Below are positions 56,446 through 64,000 of a stretch of 64,000 nucleotides of DNA, piece by piece. Position 1 is the stretch's first letter, and every line of letters begins with the position of its first letter. The notes under the pieces are model-generated. The model was not told the DNA's origin and ran no database searches. It was given only the letters and a program-made list of their open reading frames with translations. The stretch spans positions 124,001 through 188,000 of the forward strand of contig DOJW01000007.1 of the NCBI GenBank assembly GCA_003511165.1. The letters are read 5' to 3'. Made by a program: the position numbers and the translations under genes. Source of the DNA: Candidatus Dependentiae bacterium (GTDB lineage: Bacteria > Babelota > Babeliae > Babelales > UBA12411).

Positions 56446-57657
56446 ATGAATAAAAATTTCAAAAATTTAACTCTAATTTTAACAATTTCATTTTTAACAA
56501 TTTCTACTAAAATGTTTGCACCACCTTCAGATTTTTTTGATTTGTATTCTGGATACGAGTCAAGGGGTACTTCCTCTCAGATAAAATATTTATTAACACA
56601 ACAAGATACTATTAACGCCTCTTTACTTGAATTCGAAGCAGGGTTACACACACTTGAACACCCATCAGACTCAGATGCACTAGTATTAGATCCCAACAAA
56701 GATGCAAAAATAGCTTCATTAAAAGAAAAAATTAAACAGAAAAAAACAGCTCTTAGGGCTATAGACAACCAATTATCAAAATATGAAGCGCCAGGTTTTA
56801 AAGATATTATTGTGCGAAGTGCTCTTGGTGAAGATGCAAAAACTCTAGCTCGTGATTTTAGATCCAATGACGCAAGCTTTCCCATAATCGCTTTAGATAT
56901 TCTCGCAGGAACAGGAACTCGAGTAATCAGTCGCCGGCTTGAAAGCGCTGTAGATAAAACAATAGGCTCTGCTTTCGAAAAGCTTTTAGCCACTGGAATA
57001 AATTGGGCAACAATACCCTTCACCTGGACTTATAATAAATTCACAGGACGAGAAGGCGAACCTTTGCTTTACACAGAAATCGAAGCATGGGGAGTTATGT
57101 TAGAAAATACAGCTAAACAATTAATTACTATCTCAACAAAGGCTACCACGCTTGGAGGCAGAGAAAAAATGCAACGAATGTCTTTAGATGAAGAGTCTGC
57201 CCCTGAAAATGTTTATGATGCTCAATGGGAAGGGATTAAAAAATTATATACAACGCTATTTCTCAACGTTGCAGATCAGTTAAACGAAAAATTAAAATAT
57301 TATTCTGAAAGTTCTTCCTCCAAAGACAAACAAATCGTTGTTTATGGAACTCAAGCAAGAGATTGGATAAAGGCTTTCATAGAACAATGTTTTAGCAAAA
57401 CCAAAACTTATAAAGATTTAGGTTCAAGCAATAATGTTATATTTTTAAACAGTTTACGAAGCCAGCTAAACATTTGTTTTGGAATATTGCTTGGTTATTT
57501 AGCTGATAACGAAAATCAAAAAACAAAACCGCAAAGTAATTATAACTCTCCTTACTCCGGTGGATTTGCTAAACCATCAAGATATCCCTCTTCATTCAAT
57601 AATCCAGACTATTCAATGGGAATAGGTGGAGATTCTATGATGGACGCCTCAGACTAA
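56446..57657 (+). CDS. Secreted protein of unknown function
   Basis: Not recognised; 403 residues. The signal peptide (LTLILTISFLTISTKMFA) is followed by a helical protein with an N-terminal coiled coil (about 40-110) and a Ser/Pro/Tyr/Gly-rich tail (SNYNSPYSGG, PSRYPSSFNNPDY). The 290-base gap before it contains only a doubtful 62-codon frame. Confidence 0.7.
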   Translation: MNKNFKNLTLILTISFLTISTKMFAPPSDFFDLYSGYESRGTSSQIKYLLTQQDTINASLLEFEAGLHTLEHPSDSDALVLDPNKDAKIASLKEKIKQKKTALRAIDNQLSKYEAPGFKDIIVRSALGEDAKTLARDFRSNDASFPIIALDILAGTGTRVISRRLESAVDKTIGSAFEKLLATGINWATIPFTWTYNKFTGREGEPLLYTEIEAWGVMLENTAKQLITISTKATTLGGREKMQRMSLDEESAPENVYDAQWEGIKKLYTTLFLNVADQLNEKLKYYSESSSSKDKQIVVYGTQARDWIKAFIEQCFSKTKTYKDLGSSNNVIFLNSLRSQLNICFGILLGYLADNENQKTKPQSNYNSPYSGGFAKPSRYPSSFNNPDYSMGIGGDSMMDASD

Positions 57658-57694
57658 TTTCTGATTTAATTAAATGTTGATGGAGATAAATATT

Positions 57695-58561
57695 ATGAAT
57701 TTTTTTAAATCAATTTGGTTTTGTTTGTTTCTGTGTTTAGTTGGTAACAACATAAATTTGTCAGCAACAGTTATTACATTGGAAAATACAAAAATAGAAA
57801 ACTACAAACTAGAACAAATAAATTTAGAAAAAATAAAAGAGCTAACGGCGGAATTCGAATCTAAAGAAACAACTAAGAATTGGGTTAAACGTGCGATCGT
57901 TACAACCGCAATACTCACAACCATAGGTATAATAACTTACGAATGTTTTTTAAAGGGAAAATCTAAAACCTCTTCCAATGAATCTTCTCCAAAAACTGCT
58001 CTTAATGGTTGCCCAGGAATTCATATACCAACAACTCGTGATAAAGTAGAAGATTGGGTTGTTTATATTACTCTAGGATCATTAACTATTCCTCTTGGAA
58101 ACTGTTTCGACAAGGGAATTACAGAATCTTACAATAAAATCAGTAGTTGGTGGGGATCCAAAGGATTTTCGCCTGCATTATTTTTGCAACAATGTCAGCA
58201 AAATATTAGCTTAATGCAAAACAACTTTGAAGGCATAATAAACTTACAAAACGACACTGCTTATTCGAATTTTTATTTAACTCGAGTCATCGAAACACAT
58301 AATGCGCTTGTAGGTTCAATAGAATGTTTAATAGCATCTTCGTTTGCATTATCAAATAATAAAAACAATAAAAACTGGTTATTAAGTGATCAAAATGGAT
58401 TAATTTTAGAAATGGAAAGCCTAAGAACATTTTTAGACAAAATACTCCATCAAAATCCTGTTTCCATCGATTTAATAGAACTAAAAAATCATCTAAACAG
58501 TTTATTATTAAAAATACAACGATTAAATATTGATTTTAGAATCGCACCCGAAAATGAATAA
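57695..58561 (+). CDS. Secreted protein of unknown function
   Basis: Not recognised; 288 residues from the ATG at 57695 (GGAGA nine bases upstream). A signal-type segment (SIWFCLFLCLVGNNINLSA) is followed by a second hydrophobic segment (AIVTTAILTTIGIITYECFL) at about residues 65-85, then a helical domain with several Cys residues. It lies just before the palindromic-repeat cluster. Confidence 0.68.
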   Translation: MNFFKSIWFCLFLCLVGNNINLSATVITLENTKIENYKLEQINLEKIKELTAEFESKETTKNWVKRAIVTTAILTTIGIITYECFLKGKSKTSSNESSPKTALNGCPGIHIPTTRDKVEDWVVYITLGSLTIPLGNCFDKGITESYNKISSWWGSKGFSPALFLQQCQQNISLMQNNFEGIINLQNDTAYSNFYLTRVIETHNALVGSIECLIASSFALSNNKNNKNWLLSDQNGLILEMESLRTFLDKILHQNPVSIDLIELKNHLNSLLLKIQRLNIDFRIAPENE

Positions 58562-58610
58562 TTTTTTATATTTGTACAATTCTAAATTTATGAATATTTA
58601 CAATATTTTC

Positions 58611-58913
58611 CTGGATCCCCGCATTCGCGAGGATGACAGTGAGAGAAATATATATTGTAATTATTCCTCATTTTCAGAAGGAATTAGCAACCGATCCCGT
58701 CATCCTCGCGAATGCGGGGATCCAGTCTTTATAGATCCAATCAAGGATGAAGATAAGATCCTATCAAGTAGTTCACAAAAATTGCACACACCCAATTCAA
58801 GCAATATCAAATTTGACAAAGTCCCACGTCATCCTCGCGAATTGCATATGTCTCATTCAAGCGATATCAGAATTGATAGTGTCCTCCGTCATCCTCGCGA
58901 ATGCGGGGATCCA
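58611..58913. repeat. Cluster of GGATCC-type palindromic repeats upstream of the GIY-YIG gene
   Basis: The core CATCCTCGCGAATGCGGGGA with flanking CGT and TCCA occurs forward at 58698-58725 and 58887-58913, truncated at 58827-58845, and reversed at 58611-58639. Two copies are joined to a leading unit ATTCAAGC(A/G)ATATCA, giving composite units 58794-58845 and 58854-58913. The whole 58562-58943 gap is made of these. Confidence 0.85.
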
Positions 58914-58943
58914 TTTCAAAATTTATACAAAAGAAATACCACA

Positions 58944-59426
58944 ATGAAAACCTTTTATGTTTATATTACTTGTTCTAAAAAAAATGGAACCTTATATATT
59001 GGGATGACCAATGATCTTACAAGGCGCATGCAAGAACATAAAAACAAATTAATTAAAGGATTCACAAAAAAATATTCGGTAAATTTGCTTGTATACTATG
59101 AAACATTTGAATCAATAATTGATGCAATTAAAAGAGAAAAGCAATTAAAAAAATGGAAACGTGAATGGAAGATGCACTTTATCGAAAAGATCAATCCCAA
59201 TTGGAAAGATTTAAGTGAAACCGATATTTTCCTGGATCCCCGCATTCGCGAGGATGACAATAAGGAAAATATGAATTTTACATATTCTTCAGCAACTAAC
59301 ACCGATAACTTTAATATTGGCTCCCTCCCTAATTCAAGCGATATCAAAATTGACCAAGTCCCACGTCATCCTCGCGAATGCGGGGATCCAGTCTTCATTG
59401 CTCCAAACAAGGAAGAAAATGAATAA
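58944..59426 (+). CDS. GIY-YIG nuclease family protein with repeat-derived C-terminus
   Basis: 160 residues. MKTFYVYITCSKKNGTLYIGMTNDLTRRM is the GIY-YIG core (YVY, YIG, Arg after TNDL), followed by KYSVNLLVYYETF (Glu region), AIKREKQLKKWKREWKMHFI and INPNWKDL, the standard small UPF0213-like domain of about 85 residues. The remaining 70 residues are translated palindromic repeats (FLDPRIREDD, RHPRECGDPVFI). The frame also stays open upstream through the repeats to 58530, but the ATG at 58944 begins exactly at the conserved domain. Confidence 0.88.
   Translation: MKTFYVYITCSKKNGTLYIGMTNDLTRRMQEHKNKLIKGFTKKYSVNLLVYYETFESIIDAIKREKQLKKWKREWKMHFIEKINPNWKDLSETDIFLDPRIREDDNKENMNFTYSSATNTDNFNIGSLPNSSDIKIDQVPRHPRECGDPVFIAPNKEENE
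59232..59391. repeat. Palindromic repeats inside the 3' end of the GIY-YIG gene
   Basis: A reversed copy at 59232-59259 and a composite forward unit at 59331-59391 (leading ATTCAAGCGATATCA unit plus palindrome). The bases before the reversed copy (ATATTTTCCTGGATCCCCGC) are identical to those around 58605-58622, so the nuclease domain lies between directly repeated flanks. Confidence 0.85.
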
Positions 59427-60258
59427 AAAATTTTTAATAATCTTTTTTTCAATTTTTCCATCTTTTACTTTAAATGGGTGTAAGTGGTGCACACAATGGA
59501 ACCAAAACACACAAAATCTGAACATGCAAACAGAAAACAAAATCAATAAAGAATTAACAAAATCGCAAACTCCAACAAGCAATAACAATGAAGCTATCAC
59601 AAAAAAAAACAATACAACGCAAAATTCCGCTCTAAAAACAAAACAAGAAAAAACAATTTTCTATAAAAATTATTTAAAAAAATATTATCCACGAGCGCTG
59701 GTCATTTCCGACTATTTTTTCGAAATGTGTCCGATCGCAATAGATCAAGCGCTACAAGAATTAACGCTTATCCTTAGCGAAAAAGAATGGTTTTATTATC
59801 AAGATAAAAAAAGTGGATTTCGTGGCGGCGAATTTTGGGAAGTAACCCTAAAACAATGCAATACTATCGCGCTTAATTTAGAAAGCGCAAAAGTAAATGG
59901 TGAAACAGGCGAAATAATCAAAAGTTCACCAACAGAACAGTGTGATAATTACTTTGACAACGAAAATATAAATTTAAATCAATCGCTTTTCGAATTTTTT
60001 CAAACTCACAACTTAGTAGCATATGAACAATTTTATGCGCATTTTGCAGACCGCATTGTAGAACTTTTCAACGAAGCCATAAAACTAAAAAATATTAATG
60101 CCGCATACGATTACGATTTATTATTTAATTCGATTTTGCAATTTTTAAAAGATTCACCACTCTATGCAACGTATCAAAACGCTTCCAAAACGCACAAAGA
60201 GCTTTCTGAAATTTTATCTAATGAACTAGGTAATAACTATGCTCATAAAAATTTTTAA
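59419..60258 (+). CDS. Lipoprotein of unknown function
   Basis: 279 residues from the ATG at 59419, which overlaps the end of the GIY-YIG frame; GGAAG lies just upstream. The signal sequence ends FTLNGCKW, a good lipobox with Cys. A Asn/Thr/Gln/Lys-rich linker of about 70 residues precedes a helical domain containing WFYYQDKKSGFRGGEFWEV. It overlaps the following large gene by 20 bases, so the two are probably expressed together. Confidence 0.75.
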   Translation: MNKKFLIIFFSIFPSFTLNGCKWCTQWNQNTQNLNMQTENKINKELTKSQTPTSNNNEAITKKNNTTQNSALKTKQEKTIFYKNYLKKYYPRALVISDYFFEMCPIAIDQALQELTLILSEKEWFYYQDKKSGFRGGEFWEVTLKQCNTIALNLESAKVNGETGEIIKSSPTEQCDNYFDNENINLNQSLFEFFQTHNLVAYEQFYAHFADRIVELFNEAIKLKNINAAYDYDLLFNSILQFLKDSPLYATYQNASKTHKELSEILSNELGNNYAHKNF

Positions 60259-63200
60259 TTTTTTCACACTCCTCCTTTTTACAACTCCACTTTTGGCAGT
60301 TGCAGAGCTAGAAACTAATATTGCTACAAACCCACAAGAACAGCATCAATTTGTAAAAAGCTTTGTTTCGCATTATGACGCACGGACAGCAAGCAGATAC
60401 ACCCACGAATACCATAAACATATTTTGACCAAAACGGCACAAAGTTTTTTAAGCCTTGAGCAAAAACTAAGATCTGAAAATATAAATGCTTGCGGACGAA
60501 TAGTTGTCACAGGATATGAGGAAGGAGCTTTCCCGTCTTATTATACAAATTATAAAAAAGAATCCATCAACGACGAAGCATTTTCCAAAAATAAAACAGG
60601 TTGGTCGCAGCAACTTCACAATAAATTTGGATTTCTAACAGGGTTCTTATTTAAAGATGTTAATGAAATATTAAAAAAAACAGAAAATCCAACATATCTG
60701 CATATAAACCCAGAGCTTGTAGAGCTCTTTGATGAAAACAGCTCAATTTTTCAAGAACATGCTTTCGGCGAATCTTATGATTTACTTTTAGAGTACAAAA
60801 ATATTTTGGAAAAAAAATTAAAAAAACAAGATCACAAAAATATTCTAAAAATATTAAAAGCTTTTTGGGAAGATATTTACTCCCGCGAGTTCAAAACCAA
60901 TTCAAATCAACTAGCAGCGACTCAAGATATTTTGTTCTCCATTGAATATGCAAACTATTTGATGAGCTCAAATTTACCATTATTCAGATATTACACAGGT
61001 CCAGATATAACGTATCCAATCGAACAATCTATAAAACAAAAAAAAGGCGCTACCAAACATTCTCAAAAATTTGTTCCTATCTTTTTGTCCAATTTGCAAG
61101 CAATCAATAATGAACCAACAGTTTATATTTTCTGCAGTTTTGTGGATGGTGTTGGCAAAAGTACAATGCTTGGAAATGTTAAAAACTGGATGGACTTCGG
61201 AGATGATATCGAAAAATATGAAAGAACGGACAATTCTTCTTCGCAATTTGCAGAAGTTTTTAAGTTTCAAGAAAACATTTTCATCGCTGATCTTCCAGCA
61301 CAAGTTAGTCATTTCACATACAAGCCAGATGGACTTGTTTACACAGACTTTGAATCGGAACTCAAAGATACAACTTTTATAAGCGAAATAAGAACGTTCA
61401 TCCAGCAAAATAAAGATTTTCTTTTTAACAGCTACTTTGAAAATGCAAAAAAAATTGAACTCGAACTAATCGCAGCCAGATTTTCTCAAGAAAAATTTTT
61501 GGCAGATGTAGAACCAGAAACAAAATTTATTCAAAATTTATTTTTACTAAAAAAAATTAATGCCAATGGATGGATTCCATTCACATTTAAAAATGAACAT
61601 TTTTTATTTAATATTTTAAATCAATCACAAGTTAGAATTTTACGACCACTTTGCAAAGTATCATCCTATGGTCTAAAAAATGTTGATGTCGAACAAATGA
61701 TTTTTACGCAAGTAAATTTCCCTGCGTCCTTTGATATTTTCTTAAACGATTTCACAGCGAAGTTAAAAGAACAAAATATAAAAAATGCAGTTTTTGTAGA
61801 CTTTATGAGTATGTACCCAAGGTCATCCCGCGAAAACATAAGAGTAAATTATTTACTTTACCAGCTTGCTCTTCTTAACCAAAATTTTGATATCGAGCAC
61901 AGTTTTTACAAAAATTTTATTAGCGAAGCACAACTTTTTGCACATTTAAATTCAAAACAAGAATTTCCACTAATGGCAGAAAATTTTCGAGAAGAAAGTT
62001 TTCTACGCCTAGCACTTTTTGAGATTATAGATAGAAGAAAAGATCAGTCATTTGAAGCTATGTTAATTGATCCATTATCAAAACATTTAACCATGCAACT
62101 CTCAGAGTTTCAAAGCAATACTCCTCTAAGCAGATACAACGAAGAAACAACATTCACAAAACTTGAAGAAGAGCGCGAAAACCTAGGTAAAACTTTCAAC
62201 CGCAGTAAAGAATATTTAAGTATTTGGCAGTTCAACTTTCAATTATTAGATATATTTTCCAAACAACTTACAAGAATTTTCACCGAAATGATTCATAATG
62301 AAAATTTAAATCAACTTTGGAGCGACTTTGACGGAGAAATTATTCCTCCACAGCAAACTGGAAATCTAAATGATGGAAAAACAAATAAAACTTTAGAACT
62401 AACAAATCAACAAAAACTGCTCGCAACTTTTGAGTTTTCTAGCGAGTTTAGAAGCGAAGAGTTTTTAACCCCATTTATAAGAACACTCCGAACATATTGG
62501 TATTCAACACTTGCAAACTTACTTTTTTGCCAAAACAACCAAATCGGAAAATTAAAATACCCAGTAGTTCCAACGATCGTAAAACATGAACCTAAAACAA
62601 ACCGTTTTTACTTAGTTCAAAAGCTTTTACCTCTTGTAGAAAATGAAAAAATGAAAGGCAAAACGTTAAAAACATTTGGTTTAACATCTAACTTAAAATT
62701 CGCATTTTTTGAAGAAAATACATTTCTACAATCCTTTACTCCACCAACAACAAATTGTGGAATATTCAGCTTTGATTTAAGTTATTTGGATCAAAAATCA
62801 AATCCATATTTTATGGGCAAAACATCTATAGTTAACCAAATCATAAAAGAATTTCAAAAAGAATACGGCGCTAACAAAGCTATTTTGACTAGCGAACTAT
62901 ACGAAAAATTACAAAGTAACGCGCAATGGCGAAAAGAAATTTACAATTTAAAAATGCAAGCACAACGAAGCGGCGAATACAATTCTGCTCAAAAACAAAA
63001 TACCCCTAATGTAAATCCTCCTATATTTTTAGGTGCACAATCGCAAATTTCAGGCGCTCAACTTTTTGTTCTAGCAATTGCAACACTTGAAATGATTTTA
63101 AAAGATCCCGACTGCTTTATTGCCGCAAGAAAAGGTAACAAAAAAGATTTTATCGCTACAATAAAGCTTCTTGAACTCGTAACTCTTCCAAAACATTTTC

Positions 63201-63280
63201 ATATCATTTTCGCCCAACCTCTCTTCGAAAACTATGAAACTCTTCAGCCGCTTTTCCCTTGGGAATATTTCGAAAACTAA
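60239..63280 (+). CDS. Large exported protein (1013 aa) with a P-loop-like motif
   Basis: Not recognised as a family. A signal peptide (FNFFTLLLFTTPLLAVA) begins the protein. At residues 302-309 VDGVGKST, preceded by TVYIFCSF, resembles the P-loop of nucleoside/nucleotide kinases (strand then loop), though the first Gly of the Walker A consensus is Phe. About 50 residues later, NIFIADLP could be a Walker B-like strand. The rest is Phe- and Asn-rich mixed alpha/beta. It overlaps the upstream lipoprotein gene by 20 bases. An ATPase outside the cytoplasm would be unusual, so the motif is tentative. Confidence 0.7.
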   Translation: MLIKIFNFFTLLLFTTPLLAVAELETNIATNPQEQHQFVKSFVSHYDARTASRYTHEYHKHILTKTAQSFLSLEQKLRSENINACGRIVVTGYEEGAFPSYYTNYKKESINDEAFSKNKTGWSQQLHNKFGFLTGFLFKDVNEILKKTENPTYLHINPELVELFDENSSIFQEHAFGESYDLLLEYKNILEKKLKKQDHKNILKILKAFWEDIYSREFKTNSNQLAATQDILFSIEYANYLMSSNLPLFRYYTGPDITYPIEQSIKQKKGATKHSQKFVPIFLSNLQAINNEPTVYIFCSFVDGVGKSTMLGNVKNWMDFGDDIEKYERTDNSSSQFAEVFKFQENIFIADLPAQVSHFTYKPDGLVYTDFESELKDTTFISEIRTFIQQNKDFLFNSYFENAKKIELELIAARFSQEKFLADVEPETKFIQNLFLLKKINANGWIPFTFKNEHFLFNILNQSQVRILRPLCKVSSYGLKNVDVEQMIFTQVNFPASFDIFLNDFTAKLKEQNIKNAVFVDFMSMYPRSSRENIRVNYLLYQLALLNQNFDIEHSFYKNFISEAQLFAHLNSKQEFPLMAENFREESFLRLALFEIIDRRKDQSFEAMLIDPLSKHLTMQLSEFQSNTPLSRYNEETTFTKLEEERENLGKTFNRSKEYLSIWQFNFQLLDIFSKQLTRIFTEMIHNENLNQLWSDFDGEIIPPQQTGNLNDGKTNKTLELTNQQKLLATFEFSSEFRSEEFLTPFIRTLRTYWYSTLANLLFCQNNQIGKLKYPVVPTIVKHEPKTNRFYLVQKLLPLVENEKMKGKTLKTFGLTSNLKFAFFEENTFLQSFTPPTTNCGIFSFDLSYLDQKSNPYFMGKTSIVNQIIKEFQKEYGANKAILTSELYEKLQSNAQWRKEIYNLKMQAQRSGEYNSAQKQNTPNVNPPIFLGAQSQISGAQLFVLAIATLEMILKDPDCFIAARKGNKKDFIATIKLLELVTLPKHFHIIFAQPLFENYETLQPLFPWEYFEN

Positions 63281-63396
63281 CTCAAAAAACGAATTTGTTG
63301 CCAAAATAAACTACTTTTTGAAAAACTAAAAAAGTTACAAAACTAAATATTTACAAAACATAAGTAGAATCGTAGGGGAAAAATAAGGAGAGGATT

Positions 63397-64000
63397 ATGA
63401 TGAAACAAAATCGCAAACTGCTTATAACTATCCTAGCAGTAGGATTAACAACAAATGTAGCAGCAATCGATAATGCTCATTTTTATAAAGCTGCACATTT
63501 GCACAGATCATCAACAACAAGTTTGTTCGATAAAGTAGAAAACTATGAAAATTATGATTGGTTTACCAAATTAGATGTGTCATACGCATATGGAGATACA
63601 AGATCAGCTTGGGACAAAAACGGACATAGTGGTTCGCTTCTAAACAGAGTCGGCACGCATGATATGCTTTATCTCTTTGAAAACGTTCAAAAACTTGCAG
63701 ATGCTCAATATTTCGCAAATTTTTTTCAAAGTGTTGTAAATCATAGCGCAACAAACAGCACGTTTGGTCAATTAGATTTCCATGGCAAATTCAGAATTCA
63801 TGATGTTAACATAGATCTTCGTCAGAATTTGGTATCAAAATTCTTTGTAGATTTACATGTTCCTGTTCGCAGTGTAAGTGTACGAAGCATTTCTTATACA
63901 GATCTTTCACCAGATAACGGAATTTATTCAAAAACAACACATGAGTGGATTCAATTCAAAAATCAATTAAATACTATTTTAAATACATATGGCTACAACT
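63397..64000 (+). CDS. Outer-membrane beta-barrel protein, 5' part
   Basis: 201 codons, running off the right edge. The signal peptide ends NVAA, then IDNAHFYKAAHLHR, comparable with DLPVFYRAQHF in the barrel protein at 27072. FRIHDVNIDLRQNLVSKFFV, VPVRSV and ISYTDLS align with the same region of that protein. A strong AAGGAGAGG site precedes two adjacent ATG codons (63397 and 63400). Confidence 0.78.
   Translation, partial: MMKQNRKLLITILAVGLTTNVAAIDNAHFYKAAHLHRSSTTSLFDKVENYENYDWFTKLDVSYAYGDTRSAWDKNGHSGSLLNRVGTHDMLYLFENVQKLADAQYFANFFQSVVNHSATNSTFGQLDFHGKFRIHDVNIDLRQNLVSKFFVDLHVPVRSVSVRSISYTDLSPDNGIYSKTTHEWIQFKNQLNTILNTYGYN

Noticed and set aside
58530..58943. An N-terminal extension of the GIY-YIG frame back to 58530
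   Set aside because: The sequence is translated repeats; the ATG at 58944 coincides with the conserved domain start. The openness is reported as a finding instead.
58611..59391. Possible CRISPR array
   Set aside because: Repeats are palindromic, in both orientations and irregularly spaced, spacers are partly repeated too, and no cas gene is near.

Overview
The window is AT-rich and densely coded. It looks like a chromosomal piece from a small-genome, host-associated, Gram-negative-type bacterium. The outer-membrane evidence is lpxA, lpxI and lpxB, an LptF/G permease, an MCE/MlaD protein, pseudopilins of a type II secretion system, and beta-barrel proteins. The cell-wall evidence is murB, murD, ftsW and a split amidase. 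A host-associated lifestyle is suggested by a queuine-salvage pair (tgt plus a YhhQ transporter), ankyrin-like and PP2C proteins, and about twenty signal-peptide proteins of unknown function scattered between housekeeping genes. This combination best fits Candidatus Dependentiae (TM6). That assignment is an inference from gene content, not from a marker tree.

Layout. 1-2947 (+): end of spoVG, tRNA-Gln, then lpxA, a Gfo/Idh oxidoreductase (GnnA candidate) and lpxI. 2950-8822 (-): peptidoglycan cluster with an AMIN/amidase gene broken at an A10 tract, a membrane protein, murD, ftsW and a secreted protein. 9053-11975 (+): murB and three tandem saposin-like secreted proteins. 12283-16245 (-): two tandem HExxH proteins, the YhhQ transporter and tgt. 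16506-18456 (+): glycyl-tRNA synthetase and an AbrB/Doc toxin-antitoxin pair. 18540-20533 (-): L21, SSB and a secreted protein. 20546-21574 is non-coding and holds an inverted pair of structured four-hairpin elements. 21575-29341 contains lpxB, pgsA, a secreted hydrolase, an outer-membrane barrel and several secreted unknowns. 29362-31240 contains a frameshifted lipoprotein-like PP2C phosphatase and an IS200-like element. 31275-37531 (-) is one long gene cluster, gspF-G-H-I-J-K followed by mlaD. 37671-46260 contains secreted unknowns, a phosphohexomutase, a UvrD/PcrA helicase and the second inverted pair of four-hairpin elements. 46464-56155 contains a LysE transporter, glmM, DUF502, LptF/G, TlyA, an HtrA protease, pssA and grpE. 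56446-64000 (+) contains secreted unknowns, a GIY-YIG nuclease embedded in palindromic repeats that are translated in frame, a lipoprotein, a 1013-residue exported protein with a P-loop-like motif, and the start of a second outer-membrane barrel.

The most interesting signals are: (i) four copies of a four-hairpin element in two inverted pairs, with compensatory base changes in the stems; (ii) the GIY-YIG gene flanked by, and partly made of, palindromic repeats; (iii) an essential-looking amidase whose only plausible expression route crosses an A10 tract; (iv) tandem saposin-like and HExxH secreted families; and (v) a Tgt whose pocket loop departs from the preQ1-type bacterial form and which sits beside a transporter.
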